The notes beneath the pieces were generated by a model. That model saw only the letters and a program-made list of their open reading frames with translations, was not told the DNA's origin and did no database searches. Positions 25,392 to 35,879 of a DNA stretch of 56,025 nucleotides are shown here, piece by piece (position 1 is the stretch's first letter; the number at the start of each line of letters is the position of its first letter). Location of the stretch: positions 1 through 56,025 of the forward strand of contig JAHDDE010000021.1 in assembly GCA_020629515.1 (NCBI GenBank). The letters run 5' to 3'. The position numbers and the translations under genes are program-made. Source of the stretch: Saprospiraceae bacterium (GTDB lineage Bacteria; Bacteroidota; Bacteroidia; Chitinophagales; Saprospiraceae).

Positions 25392-25548
25392 CGTTACTTA
25401 ATCGCTTATACCTACCTGAATCTTTCAATCCTTTGACTATGATCCACTCCAATTGACCATTGGTGCTTCTGAATTCATCAGCTGCCCATTTTTCAACCAT
25501 TTTCATCGTCTCTTCATCAATTCTCAAGACAAACTTCTTTTTGCTCAT
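25375..25548 (-). CDS. Small Arc-type ribbon-helix-helix DNA-binding protein
   Basis: Protein of 57 aa, missed by longer ORF cut-offs. It starts at ATG 25548 and reads SKKKFVLRIDEETMKMVEKW followed by AADEFRSTNGQLEWIIVKGLK. KFVLRID is the DNA-contacting beta strand, followed by two helices, which is the Arc/MetJ ribbon-helix-helix pattern. Such proteins bind palindromes as dimers. It lies 6 bases after the SPFH gene stop in the same direction, so it is the last gene of that unit. A 16-base palindrome upstream of the SPFH gene is a candidate operator. Confidence 0.8.
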   Translation of the reverse strand: MSKKKFVLRIDEETMKMVEKWAADEFRSTNGQLEWIIVKGLKDSGRYKRLSNDNETN

Positions 25549-25554
25549 AAGACA

Positions 25555-26412
25555 CTAAGTGAGTAGAGTTCCGGTATTAATTACTGGAGTAGCTTCTTTG
25601 TCAGAACAAAGTACAATCATCAGATTACTGACCATAGTAGCTCGTTTATCTTCATCCAAATCAATGATTTCTTTTTTAGACAGTTCATCTAAAGCGTTCT
25701 CAACCATGCTGACGGCACCTTCCACAATTTTTAACCTCGCAGCCACGATCGCCTCAGCTTGTTGCCTCTTCAACATTGCGGATGCAATCTCTGGGGCATA
25801 AGCCAAGTACCCTATTCTCGCCTCGATTACCTCAATACCTGCAATAGATAGTCTTTCATCAAGCTCTTTTTCTAATGCAATACTCACTTCTCCCGTATCG
25901 GATCTAAGTGTGATCTCCTCTTGATTATCATCAAAATTGTCATAAGAATACATTCCGGCTAACTTTCTCACAGCTGCATCCGTTTGAACTCTTACAAAAC
26001 TTTCATAATCACTCACATCAAATGCCGCTCTATAGGTTTCATCCACTTTCCACACCAAGATGACACTTATAAGAATGGGATTACCTCTTTTGTCATTTAC
26101 CTTAACTCTCTCACTATCAAAATTTCTCGCTCGTAGGCTAATTTTATAAGAACTATAAAGTGGATTAACCCATAAAAATCCATTGGTTTTAACTGTACCC
26201 ACATACTTCCCAAAGAAAGTTAAGACTTTAGACTGATTAGGATATATTACCAAAAAACCCTTGGCTAAAAAAATAGCTCCAATCACAATGGGGACCATAA
26301 TAGGAGGTGCGATCAATTGATTAGCGACACAATAGGCCCCGCCTATCAATAATATTAAGACAATGGGCAAGATGACCCATCCTGACATAGCAGTAATTAC
26401 TTTTTCTTTCAT
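25555..26412 (-). CDS. SPFH/band 7 domain membrane protein
   Basis: Protein of 285 aa with two N-terminal hydrophobic helices (about 12-30 and 37-56), then a SPFH domain (about 57-230). Features are VYPNQSKVLTFFGKYVGTVK-like start of the domain, SLRARNFDSERVKVNDKRGN, VRVQTDAAVRKLAG, and the coiled part EIASAMLKRQQAEAIVAAR, which is typical of stomatin and prohibitin relatives. SPFH proteins form membrane microdomain rings. It is co-transcribed with the small Arc-type regulator. The upstream palindrome at 26427-26442 suggests feedback control. Confidence 0.88.
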   Translation of the reverse strand: MKEKVITAMSGWVILPIVLILLIGGAYCVANQLIAPPIMVPIVIGAIFLAKGFLVIYPNQSKVLTFFGKYVGTVKTNGFLWVNPLYSSYKISLRARNFDSERVKVNDKRGNPILISVILVWKVDETYRAAFDVSDYESFVRVQTDAAVRKLAGMYSYDNFDDNQEEITLRSDTGEVSIALEKELDERLSIAGIEVIEARIGYLAYAPEIASAMLKRQQAEAIVAARLKIVEGAVSMVENALDELSKKEIIDLDEDKRATMVSNLMIVLCSDKEATPVINTGTLLT

Positions 26413-26426
26413 AGTATTATGATATT

Positions 26427-26442
26427 ATTTTGATATCAAAAT
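26427..26442. promoter_or_regulatory. Perfect 16-base palindrome upstream of the SPFH gene
   Basis: ATTTTGATATCAAAAT is its own reverse complement. It ends 14 bases before the SPFH start codon, in the position expected for an operator. The Arc-type repressor encoded in the same unit is a candidate binder, but this is inference. Confidence 0.4.
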
Positions 26443-26581
26443 ACCTAAACTATGGCATTAAATCGAACACTTTCGATAAAAGTCCTAACTGAGCAGACTA
26501 ATAGCTTAAATTGATCCATTACTCAATGGACAAAACATCTCATATCAATGCATTTTGACCTATGGATCGTACACCTAAAAT

Positions 26582-28207
26582 CTAAAAGACTTTCATTGTG
26601 GCAACATAATAATTACGATCAACTTCAACCAGTTCAATTGGCTGGTCAGTAGTGGTTGATTTCCAATATGAATTCGGAAATATCCTTATACTTTCCCCAT
26701 TTAGATTTATATCTACTGGCATATTAAATGCATTTAGACAGTTAGACCATCGGTAAGAAATACCATCTCTCTGAACTCGATATTCAAGAATTGGTATTTC
26801 GGCAGTACGGAGATATTGATCAAATACTGCACTTAAGTCTATATTGGATTTAGAAATAATATACTTTTCTATATCCTCTGTGGTGACCGTCTTGTGGTAA
26901 AAGGTATCGTTTAATCCTCGTAAAATATCTCTCCATAAATCATCATCGTCGATCACATGTCTAATCGTATGAAGGAGGTTACTACCTTTATAGTACATGT
27001 CTCCTGAGCCCCTTGAGTTAACTCCATATTGTCCTATTATGGGTATATCGTTATTAATTCTGGATCGAGTACCCAGAATATAATCTGATGCCGCAGCCTT
27101 ATTGTAATGATATTCTAAATAGAGCGACTCTGAGTACGCCGTAAAACTCTCGTGTATCCACATGTCGGCAATATCCTTGTAAGTAATATTATTCGCGAAC
27201 CATTCATGTCCAGCTTCATGTATGATGATAAAGTCAAATCTCAACCCCCATCCTGTTGCACTCAAATCCATCCCTCTATAACCATTGGTATATTGGTTAC
27301 CATAGGTGATAGAACTCTGATGTTCCATTCCTAAATAAGGAGCTTCCACTAGCTTAAATCCATCTTCGTAAAATGGATAGGGTCCAAACCAATACTCGAA
27401 TGCATCCAACATCATCGGCACTTGTTTAAATTGCTCCTTTGCTTTGTGAAGATTATCTCTTAAAACATAATAATCGCATTTAAGGTCCCCTTTTTCACCT
27501 TTATATATTTCATCAAAGTGGACGTAATCTCCAATATTTATGTTTACTCCATAGTTATTGATTGGATTTTGAACAAACCATTCGGTAGTCTTCTTTCCAT
27601 TAGACACTTTGGTATTTCTTAATTGACCGTTACCCACATTCATTAGAGTTTCAGGAACCGTCACTGACACCAACATGCTATCTACTTCATCGTACATATG
27701 ATCTTTACAGGGCCACCAGATACTAGCTCCTATACCTTGGCATGAGCTCGCAACAAATGGTTTATTATTGTTATCATAAGCCCAACTGATCCCTCCGTCC
27801 CATGGAGCGCGCACTGCCACATGGGGATGACCACTATAGTATACTATTATAAAATCTTCTTCTCCTATCTTAGGCTGCGACCGCAGTTGGACGAAATGTG
27901 CAGATCCCATCTTTTCCCACTTCAACTTGCGCCCCTTACAGTCTGTGATCTTATCTATAATAAGTGGCTCCTGAAGATCAATCTGCATAATGTCGTGTGG
28001 CTTAAGGGTCTTATACCTGATCTCATTGGACCCTACTATAGAACTATCCATTGGGTCAACCTCAATATCCAAATGATAATAAGTCAAATCCCACCACTCT
28101 CTCTCTGGGGTTATTGAGCCTCTCAGAGTATCAGCTTTAGTAAAACTGACTTGACTCCCAAGCCAGGTAGATGTACATAAGAATATTAGAACATAGATCT
28201 GCTTCAT
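26582..28207 (-). CDS. M1 family zinc metallopeptidase
   Basis: Aminopeptidase-like protein of 541 aa with an N-terminal signal peptide (IYVLIFLCTSTWLGSQ). The zinc site is intact: HEAGH (His330, Glu331, His334) and the third ligand Glu353 in WIHESF, spaced as in family M1. The substrate-recognition segment reads YLGMEHQSS (residues 291-299), so the usual GxMEN has His in the last position. It is shorter than full aminopeptidase N, since the large C-terminal helical domain is missing. An exported peptidase role is likely. Confidence 0.9.
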   Translation of the reverse strand: MKQIYVLIFLCTSTWLGSQVSFTKADTLRGSITPEREWWDLTYYHLDIEVDPMDSSIVGSNEIRYKTLKPHDIMQIDLQEPLIIDKITDCKGRKLKWEKMGSAHFVQLRSQPKIGEEDFIIVYYSGHPHVAVRAPWDGGISWAYDNNNKPFVASSCQGIGASIWWPCKDHMYDEVDSMLVSVTVPETLMNVGNGQLRNTKVSNGKKTTEWFVQNPINNYGVNINIGDYVHFDEIYKGEKGDLKCDYYVLRDNLHKAKEQFKQVPMMLDAFEYWFGPYPFYEDGFKLVEAPYLGMEHQSSITYGNQYTNGYRGMDLSATGWGLRFDFIIIHEAGHEWFANNITYKDIADMWIHESFTAYSESLYLEYHYNKAAASDYILGTRSRINNDIPIIGQYGVNSRGSGDMYYKGSNLLHTIRHVIDDDDLWRDILRGLNDTFYHKTVTTEDIEKYIISKSNIDLSAVFDQYLRTAEIPILEYRVQRDGISYRWSNCLNAFNMPVDINLNGESIRIFPNSYWKSTTTDQPIELVEVDRNYYVATMKVF

Positions 28208-28263
28208 ATCTCAATTATATTGACATGAAGTTAACAAACTTGATGAGTAACCGATAACCTAAA

Positions 28264-31200
28264 CTATTGAAGATTAAATCTGGCAGTAAGACCTCCATTG
28301 ATGTTAGTTACATCAAATCCTCCCAATGTCTTAGGTTTAGTTTGATTATAATCAACAAATAACCGGAGAGTGAAATACTTATTGATATCATAATCAAAAG
28401 AAGGACTAATCTGTAGGCTATAGGTACCTCTGGTAGCCTGTGCATCTCTCCCACTATCAAACTCATGAATATAAGTCGCATCATCCCTCAAACTAAAGTC
28501 AAAATTAAACTGGAGTCTTTTTTGAAAATCTTCCACTGGATTTCTTTGTCGTGCTGACTCAGGTTCTTCAGTAACCTCATCACTCTCTTCATTATTGCCA
28601 CGTCGCCCCCTACGTTTTCTATTCTTTTGACCTGTCAAAAAAGCAATGTTAATATCATCTATAACCCAACCAACTCCCGCCGTATATTCTGTGCTCCGAC
28701 GCTCGTTAATCTGACCTAATCCAGTCGATAATTGTAGCGTTCTTGACTTAGCGAATTCAAAGTTGGCCGAAATATTGGATTTAGTTTTGAAGTCTAAACC
28801 AATAATTGGTTGGAAACGCTCTTCTATAATCACTTCTGGTATCTCGAAGCGAGCAAAATAGTTCCTAGTAGATATATCTGGATCTATAAAATATTGATCC
28901 GTAGCCTTGTACTGTAAGTCGGTCTGATAGTTATTAACTCCCAAAGTAGATGTGTACCCATGAGAGATACTTACATTACTAAATATTTTTTTGAACCAAG
29001 GCAACTTGGATAATCCATTATAACGCAACTGCCAGTTAGGCTTAGGAATAAAGCCTCTTTTACTTATAGCATCGGTTAAGTTTAGATCAACAGTCTCTGG
29101 ATCTTTATTAGTATATGCTGCAATAAAAGATGGAATCAATACATCAATGTGCTGTCGTCCATATCCTTGGGCATAGCCTTGATCCAATTCATGCTGACCT
29201 GCACTTGCTTCATTAGGAAGACGATTTGATATAATTGCTCTATAAGATTCAAATCTAGTGAAAAGTCCATCAATATCTGAATCAAATAATGTTCCCAAAG
29301 CAAAATAACTGATCTCATAGCTTCCTAAGTCCCTTAGCGCTACTTGTTGTAGATCGATTTCTCCCGAACCTGGAATTGCCCTATTAACGAAATCCTCTGC
29401 ATGATTTCTCGTGTAGGTTTTATTAAATTTAAAATCAATATCAAAATCTTTCCAAGGCTCTATCTTCAGTCGGCCCTCATAATTTTGAGAGCTATTTTGG
29501 AGCACCTGTTGATTCTGAAATCTCGATGGAGTAATCCAGCCTTGGTTGGCTGCATTTCGCAACCAATTGCCTTCATTTGCTAAATTAATATCCGGTTGAA
29601 CACCAAATACAAATCCCCATCCAGGAGAACTGCCACTCATACCCATTAAATTGGGGGTATTAGCAAATCCAGGTACCACAGTAGAAAGATTCTCTCTATA
29701 GGTAAACTTCAATTCACGAATAGATAGAAGTGGTCGTAAAAATATCTTTTCAACTGTGGATATAGGACGATCTTTTTTGCGATCAGCTTTCTTAGTTTCT
29801 CCCTCTTCAGTCGAATCCGTACGACTGGATCGGACCCTACTTCTGGATCTTGTTCTGCCTCCTTGCAGTTTCTTCAGATAAGGAATTTTATCATAAAGCT
29901 TTTCAAATGAAAATGTAGAATTAATACTTCTATTTTGACTATTCTGTATGGTATGCCAAGGTTGCTCACCTTCATATTCAGGTTCGATGAGTCCTCTCAG
30001 ATTCAGTGAGCCAGCATTCCAAATATAATCGGCATTATACGACGCTCTTGCATTGATCCAGTCCAAGCCTGGGATATATTTGAACGGAATGGTATAGTTC
30101 ACACTTAATCCTTGATTATAATTCTTGAGTCTTCCTAAATCTCTTAAATTATCAGCTCTATATTGATTAGGAAGATCTGGATTAGCAGCTACTTGTTCCG
30201 AGACATTCTCTCCATATTCATTAGCCCAATCTCTTTCTGCGATAGTCTGAGCCACTCCAACTTGCCTTAATTCATCAACGACTGCTGACGCCGAGGCACT
30301 ATAATTTAATTTAAGGGCTTTTGCCAAATCCCACTGTAAACCATAATTTCTTGTCCAATCAAAGCGCTTATCGTCAAAAGCGTATTCTATACCTTCTACT
30401 TCTGGATCAGGCAATCGGAAGAACCGTTGATTATTCAAGCGCCTTAACTGAGTGTTAAAAGAAAATGAATTAGGAATTAGATTAAAATTAATTTCCTTTA
30501 TAAATCTCAGTGGCTTTGATTTTATGCCTTTAAATGGCATGATAGGTTTTGCTTTAGAATTATATCCATAAGAAATATCCCCCCTTTGATCTGTCGTAAC
30601 TTCTTCCTTTAGTATCGCATCACTATAAGTAGTTTTTGTATGCGAATAACTTAAGCTCACATTGGATATATCCCAAGGCTTAGGGGATGATCCGCCACCA
30701 GTACGTTGTTTTCGTACATTAGTAAAGTTAATCGTCTGAATGGTGGTTCTTTCTTTACTACGCTCATCGATATCTTCTATATCTGGATAGCCCTCGATAG
30801 TCTTTAGCGTATCTACTCTAAGGTCCAATTCATAGGGGTCAAATTCGGCCTGACGCACAGACTTAGCATATTGATAATAAAAAGGTATGCTTAATCCCCA
30901 ATTTTCTGGCGTAAACTTGCCCAATTCAAGATTGGTAGCTACATCAAACTCTGTCACATAATCTAATTGTCTCTCTTGCAATTGCTGATCAATCTGACCA
31001 AATCCTACCGTACTAAAATTCCCGCTCATAGTGAGATTACCCAGATCTGCTAACTGCATATCTACTCTTGCCGTACCCGCCGTACCGCCTCGATTATTCA
31101 ACCCTTTCAATCTCAACTCGTTAAACCAAACTTCTGCACAAATATTTTCTTCTCTACCTTTATTACTGCGCAATCCCAATACGATGCCCTTCACCTTTCC

Positions 31201-34200
31201 TGAGGTTGGATTTCCCTTAATTTTGATACGTGCATTTTCTTTGTTAGGATCTCCTCCTGGCAATTCGAATACAGCAGTTTTATCAAAACCCTCTAAGTTT
31301 CGCTGAATTTTGGCATCAGTAAATAGCTTTAGGGGGAAATTAAACCTATTCTCTTCCCTCCAGACTTCAGCTGTATATTGTTGTTGTTGTGATGCTGTTT
31401 GGCGCAGATTACCCAATAAATTAGTAGTGTCAGAGAGTGTTAGAGGAATTTCATACTCATAGTAATTATTCTTAAAATCTCGCCCAATTCTGATGAATGC
31501 AGATAGCTCTTCATCTTGCAAAAAGGCATCACGAGCTTCTGCATGAACGAATAATTCAAGTTCTTCATAGAGTCGCATGTCAAACTCCGTAAGTTTGTAT
31601 ACCATAGCCTCACAACTATCGGGCAAACCACAAATACGAATATTCATTGCATTTTCATCCTGCAATACATTAGAAAATGTACTTACAAATCGCTCTTGCT
31701 TAATTCCTCTCGGCAGGATATAGTTAAATGGTTGTTTACGACTATTCTCCTGAATCCCTACCTCGTCAATCACAAAATCTATTGAATTTGGATTTTGATC
31801 GCCTAAACATTCTTCGTCAAAAGGTAACCTTCTCCATTGATTCCTTACCAATTCGAATTCTGCTAAACGGAAAGTTTTAGGTGTAGCAAAATCAGTCATA
31901 TACATACGCATAAACTGTATCGACCTAAAACCTTGAATATCATTAATAGAAACTCCTTCATTAAGAGGAATCCTAAACCTATACCATTTTTCTTCTTCTT
32001 GAGTTTCTGGATTAGATATCACTCTTTCATCAGTAATGAAGTCATCTGGAGATCTCCTTAACTCACCATTTTCATTAGTGATATCTATCCTGTATTGCCA
32101 ATAACTTTCATTCTGTTCTAATGATCTATTACCATTCAGATCCTCTGTATCGGGTTGCGGATTACCGATACTTATTCTTTGATTTTGATTGTTGTTATTG
32201 TCTACATTGCCTTGAGGATGATTAAATCTTTTATACTTCTCCAATAAATTATCATTGTTATTGAACAACTCATCATTGAAAGAAACGAAATTATCATTAC
32301 TCGGATCGCTTAAGTCTACAAGACCTAATGCAGCATTCACTTCGTCAATATAAGTTCGAAACTGATTTCGCTCCAATATATCATCTATACCGTCTAAGCC
32401 TTGATCTTGGATCTCCGAATTAGTCCTATCAAATGCATCTACATTTGGAATAGATAGAGGTATCTCTCCCCAGGCTGTATTTCTTGTGGGTACATTTTCC
32501 TCAGGTAGCGGTATGGAGTTTTCGTAAAACTGCAGATTATCTTTTAAGATGTCTTCTGACACATTACCCAAATGAAAAAAGATAGTCCCTGATTCATCAT
32601 CTAAATGTTGACCGTCTCTACGATCCATATATGGATTTAACATCCAAAACTCTATGTACTCAATGTTTGATGCTTGAAAATCATTATTCCCGTCGATATA
32701 TCTCATGATGCCACCCCAACGTGATTCAGGGTCTTTCAATACAATATCACCTGTAGATTGATCTACATCTATCCCAGCAGAGAATGGCGTGCCTTGGGGT
32801 AAATCAAAATTATAGGGCCCTCTCTCCGAAGGATAATAGTTCACATCAAAAGTCAATAGATCAGGGATCTGGCTCAGGTCTAATTGTCTTTCGAATAACT
32901 CTGTTTGGTCAATTCTTCTTGTATAAGGATCTTCATTATCGGCCTGAGTTCTCAATCCAAAATCATTCACTACATACCAGTTGATCAAGGCACGATTGAC
33001 CCCATAAGTCAAATCATTATTCAACAGTGATTCTCTAAATCTACTTGGTGTACTTGCTAACTTCCATCTTTGTGGACTTGAGCCGAGAGGGATACTACTA
33101 CTTGCTCCTTCAAAGTCATCCAAACTCACCACAGGTTTATCACCATCTATCTCGGTTCCATCAGGTAGTCGAATTTTAGGTACATTAATCGCTCTTGAGC
33201 TGCCAGGTTTGATGGCAGCCACCTCAGCAGATAGTGTAAGGCTTGACTCGGCATTTGTACTATAAAATGGTAGTTTATCAACCAATCTTGTCAAAAATGG
33301 AGCTTCTGTGGTATAATTCACATCCAATCCAAACATCCTATTGTTAATAGGGTCATCACCGACATTAACCTTTTGAGTAAAAGGTCGCTCAAAAAGACGC
33401 ATATAGGTTCCACCAATAATAAGATTATCATTAACCTCATACTCCCCTCGCAGGCCAAACATGGTTTTTTGCTGAAGGCCAAAAAGATTTTGATCTTCGA
33501 AACTGACTCGGATAGGTACTCCCTGTTGGATGTATGCCTCATTCAATATTTTTATTCGACCGATGCCATAGTCTATATCGTAGTCAATCCCTTCTCTCAA
33601 TATCTGACTACCCGCACGAACCGTCACTGACCCTTGAGGGATATTAAATGCACCCAAACTGATCTCTGACGAAAAATTTGACTTTAATTCTCCTTTGATT
33701 AAAAATCTGTTCTTCTCTAACTGTTCTCGAGCTACTATTACAGTATTATCATATAATTCTGGGAATCCATACTTATCAAACAATACTTGATCATTGTTAA
33801 GAAGAGAGCGTAGACTCGAACCAAAAGGCTCTAATACAGGAAATATAATGCTTCCTGTCCTTGAATTAACAGTTACTCCTGGTATGAAGTCAAATATCCC
33901 ATCTTGCTGTGGATCTAATCTTGAATTCAACCGATCTAGTTGAAACAAGTCCAACAAAGGGGTGCGATCAAAACCAGGTTCGGGGATAAATCTTTTTAAT
34001 GTAGCCGTTGCATTGTCCTCAAAAAATATATCTAATTGAAAATCTTCCTCAGACAATTGAGAACTACTTAATGAATAAATATTTTTCATCATTAAATCCC
34101 ATGACGGCAAGTCTACTCTTTGATTAGAGCTCTTCAACATTTTGACATAAACCACATCTTCTGGCTCCGGATTCTGCTCATCATCCAGTCCCCCAGTATT

Positions 34201-35715
34201 ACTTTCGTTGGTAAGCTCACCCACTTTATATACCTCGCTCCCATTTAGTGAATAAGTGTATTCATAAGCTACCCCGAGTACTTGGTTTGGTTGTAATCGA
34301 ACATTGAGAGAGATAAATCCTAGCTCAGGATAGAAGGTAAACTCTGATGTTCTCAATTTCCTCATGCTTTGTACCTCAAAATCTCTTACTTGTTTCAATC
34401 CATAATTAGTTCTCAGCTGTGTGGAAGTATTAACGATCTGTCGTGTTTGCTCATCATTGACTAATTGTCTGAAGAGTTGAGAATTGTCATTATCTGGGAG
34501 CTGTTGACCATCTACGTCAAGATACAGCGGATTACCTGAGTTTTGAGGGGTCCACATGGTATTGGGATCAGAAAAATATTCAAGATCTGATTCTCCTAAG
34601 TAACTGATAGCTGCTACGGTAGTAGCATTCTGTAGATCATCATTAGGCTCACTAGTTACCCATACTTCTATGTTAGTGATTCGCATAAGCGACCTAATAG
34701 TTGGAATGGTACTTAGTGCAGACTCAAAATTATTTCTGTTATAATGTGATATAAAGAAATGTCGATTCTCATCATATTCATCTGGACGAAGTTCAAATTC
34801 CTGAATCAGCTTTCCATTTTCTAAAGATATGGTCTCGGCCTCTGATCTCGATTGAGAAGCAACACCAGTCAATCGAAAACGTCCAAATTGCAACTCTGTT
34901 TTTAATCCAAATAAGTCTTGACTACCATTGATCAACTGGGACTTAAGAGGAAAATTAATATCTCCTGCTTCGATATTCTTGATAATACCATCTTCATCAA
35001 AGGCATCTGCTAAGTAGCCTAAATTAAGTTGATTATCGAAGTCAAATGTGGCTTGCGTATTATAATTAAAACCGAGGTTCATTTTCTCTCCTATCTTCCC
35101 CTCGACTCCCATATTGATATCCATATCAAAATTAAACCCTCCTGTGCGCCGATTTCTTTCATTTACGTTGAGTCCATCCAATGTCTGCATATCAAAACCC
35201 ATAGTCACATCCACATTGCCAGTAGGTTCTATGGATACTTCAGTACCTCCGAATAATCTATCTAATAGTTGAGATGAAATATCGATTTCGGACATAGGAT
35301 CAATTTTAAATCCACGTCTGAAGTCCAAACTTTTAGTACCTGTTAACTTTCTGAGATAGTTTTCTTCTTGCTTTTCTTCTTGCCACTGTAGGTATTCTTC
35401 CAGAGAAAGATAAGAAGGGGTTCGATAAAACTGATCCCCAATTTTTTCCATCACCACATATTGTCCCGTCTCCATGTCATACTCTACAGTCTGCTCAACA
35501 ATTGAAGGAGTTATGTCAAATGGATTATAATATTCCTCTGTGATAAAATCACCATAGCGATCTCTTAATGGTATTGTATCTTGCTTAATATCATGGATAT
35601 AGATATCTAAATCATCATCCGGTCCGGGAGCAGCAAGGGACTCAGAAAAAGTGCCACATATAATTAGGACAACAATACAACACCATGCAATCAAACACTT
35701 CCTACTTATGTTCAT
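28264..35715 (-). CDS. sprA: SprA, outer-membrane translocon of the type IX secretion system
   Basis: Giant outer-membrane beta-barrel of 2483 aa that forms the channel through which T9SS cargo leaves the cell. It has a signal peptide (LIAWCCIVVLIICGTFSESL then AAPG), an N-terminal region with DFRRGFKIDPMSEIDISSQL, repeated barrel segments, and the family mid-region phrase RVGAGS-like VRAGSQILREGIDYDIDYG. Length is typical (about 2400). I begin at ATG 35715 because it places the signal peptide at the N-terminus; an in-frame ATG lies 36 bases earlier. The neighbouring gene is ruvA, and CTD-bearing cargo genes lie 11-12 kb away. Recognition is firm. Confidence 0.95.
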   Translation of the reverse strand: MNISRKCLIAWCCIVVLIICGTFSESLAAPGPDDDLDIYIHDIKQDTIPLRDRYGDFITEEYYNPFDITPSIVEQTVEYDMETGQYVVMEKIGDQFYRTPSYLSLEEYLQWQEEKQEENYLRKLTGTKSLDFRRGFKIDPMSEIDISSQLLDRLFGGTEVSIEPTGNVDVTMGFDMQTLDGLNVNERNRRTGGFNFDMDINMGVEGKIGEKMNLGFNYNTQATFDFDNQLNLGYLADAFDEDGIIKNIEAGDINFPLKSQLINGSQDLFGLKTELQFGRFRLTGVASQSRSEAETISLENGKLIQEFELRPDEYDENRHFFISHYNRNNFESALSTIPTIRSLMRITNIEVWVTSEPNDDLQNATTVAAISYLGESDLEYFSDPNTMWTPQNSGNPLYLDVDGQQLPDNDNSQLFRQLVNDEQTRQIVNTSTQLRTNYGLKQVRDFEVQSMRKLRTSEFTFYPELGFISLNVRLQPNQVLGVAYEYTYSLNGSEVYKVGELTNESNTGGLDDEQNPEPEDVVYVKMLKSSNQRVDLPSWDLMMKNIYSLSSSQLSEEDFQLDIFFEDNATATLKRFIPEPGFDRTPLLDLFQLDRLNSRLDPQQDGIFDFIPGVTVNSRTGSIIFPVLEPFGSSLRSLLNNDQVLFDKYGFPELYDNTVIVAREQLEKNRFLIKGELKSNFSSEISLGAFNIPQGSVTVRAGSQILREGIDYDIDYGIGRIKILNEAYIQQGVPIRVSFEDQNLFGLQQKTMFGLRGEYEVNDNLIIGGTYMRLFERPFTQKVNVGDDPINNRMFGLDVNYTTEAPFLTRLVDKLPFYSTNAESSLTLSAEVAAIKPGSSRAINVPKIRLPDGTEIDGDKPVVSLDDFEGASSSIPLGSSPQRWKLASTPSRFRESLLNNDLTYGVNRALINWYVVNDFGLRTQADNEDPYTRRIDQTELFERQLDLSQIPDLLTFDVNYYPSERGPYNFDLPQGTPFSAGIDVDQSTGDIVLKDPESRWGGIMRYIDGNNDFQASNIEYIEFWMLNPYMDRRDGQHLDDESGTIFFHLGNVSEDILKDNLQFYENSIPLPEENVPTRNTAWGEIPLSIPNVDAFDRTNSEIQDQGLDGIDDILERNQFRTYIDEVNAALGLVDLSDPSNDNFVSFNDELFNNNDNLLEKYKRFNHPQGNVDNNNNQNQRISIGNPQPDTEDLNGNRSLEQNESYWQYRIDITNENGELRRSPDDFITDERVISNPETQEEEKWYRFRIPLNEGVSINDIQGFRSIQFMRMYMTDFATPKTFRLAEFELVRNQWRRLPFDEECLGDQNPNSIDFVIDEVGIQENSRKQPFNYILPRGIKQERFVSTFSNVLQDENAMNIRICGLPDSCEAMVYKLTEFDMRLYEELELFVHAEARDAFLQDEELSAFIRIGRDFKNNYYEYEIPLTLSDTTNLLGNLRQTASQQQQYTAEVWREENRFNFPLKLFTDAKIQRNLEGFDKTAVFELPGGDPNKENARIKIKGNPTSGKVKGIVLGLRSNKGREENICAEVWFNELRLKGLNNRGGTAGTARVDMQLADLGNLTMSGNFSTVGFGQIDQQLQERQLDYVTEFDVATNLELGKFTPENWGLSIPFYYQYAKSVRQAEFDPYELDLRVDTLKTIEGYPDIEDIDERSKERTTIQTINFTNVRKQRTGGGSSPKPWDISNVSLSYSHTKTTYSDAILKEEVTTDQRGDISYGYNSKAKPIMPFKGIKSKPLRFIKEINFNLIPNSFSFNTQLRRLNNQRFFRLPDPEVEGIEYAFDDKRFDWTRNYGLQWDLAKALKLNYSASASAVVDELRQVGVAQTIAERDWANEYGENVSEQVAANPDLPNQYRADNLRDLGRLKNYNQGLSVNYTIPFKYIPGLDWINARASYNADYIWNAGSLNLRGLIEPEYEGEQPWHTIQNSQNRSINSTFSFEKLYDKIPYLKKLQGGRTRSRSRVRSSRTDSTEEGETKKADRKKDRPISTVEKIFLRPLLSIRELKFTYRENLSTVVPGFANTPNLMGMSGSSPGWGFVFGVQPDINLANEGNWLRNAANQGWITPSRFQNQQVLQNSSQNYEGRLKIEPWKDFDIDFKFNKTYTRNHAEDFVNRAIPGSGEIDLQQVALRDLGSYEISYFALGTLFDSDIDGLFTRFESYRAIISNRLPNEASAGQHELDQGYAQGYGRQHIDVLIPSFIAAYTNKDPETVDLNLTDAISKRGFIPKPNWQLRYNGLSKLPWFKKIFSNVSISHGYTSTLGVNNYQTDLQYKATDQYFIDPDISTRNYFARFEIPEVIIEERFQPIIGLDFKTKSNISANFEFAKSRTLQLSTGLGQINERRSTEYTAGVGWVIDDINIAFLTGQKNRKRRGRRGNNEESDEVTEEPESARQRNPVEDFQKRLQFNFDFSLRDDATYIHEFDSGRDAQATRGTYSLQISPSFDYDINKYFTLRLFVDYNQTKPKTLGGFDVTNINGGLTARFNLQ

Positions 35716-35879
35716 ATGGAGACCTTGATAGCTAGAATCTTTTCTTAACAAAATATAGTTTCTTATTCTTTGGGAGGTCTACTTTTGCGCAGTCCTCAGC
35801 CTACAGATTTTTAAGAACGTTTTAGTAACGCAAAAATATTGCCGAAGGTATCTTATTTGTAAGATTAGCTTAATGAATA

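Noticed and set aside
35716-35751. Longer SprA N-terminus from the ATG at 35751
   Set aside because: It would put 12 polar residues before the signal peptide; ATG 35715 gives a normal one. Both are possible.
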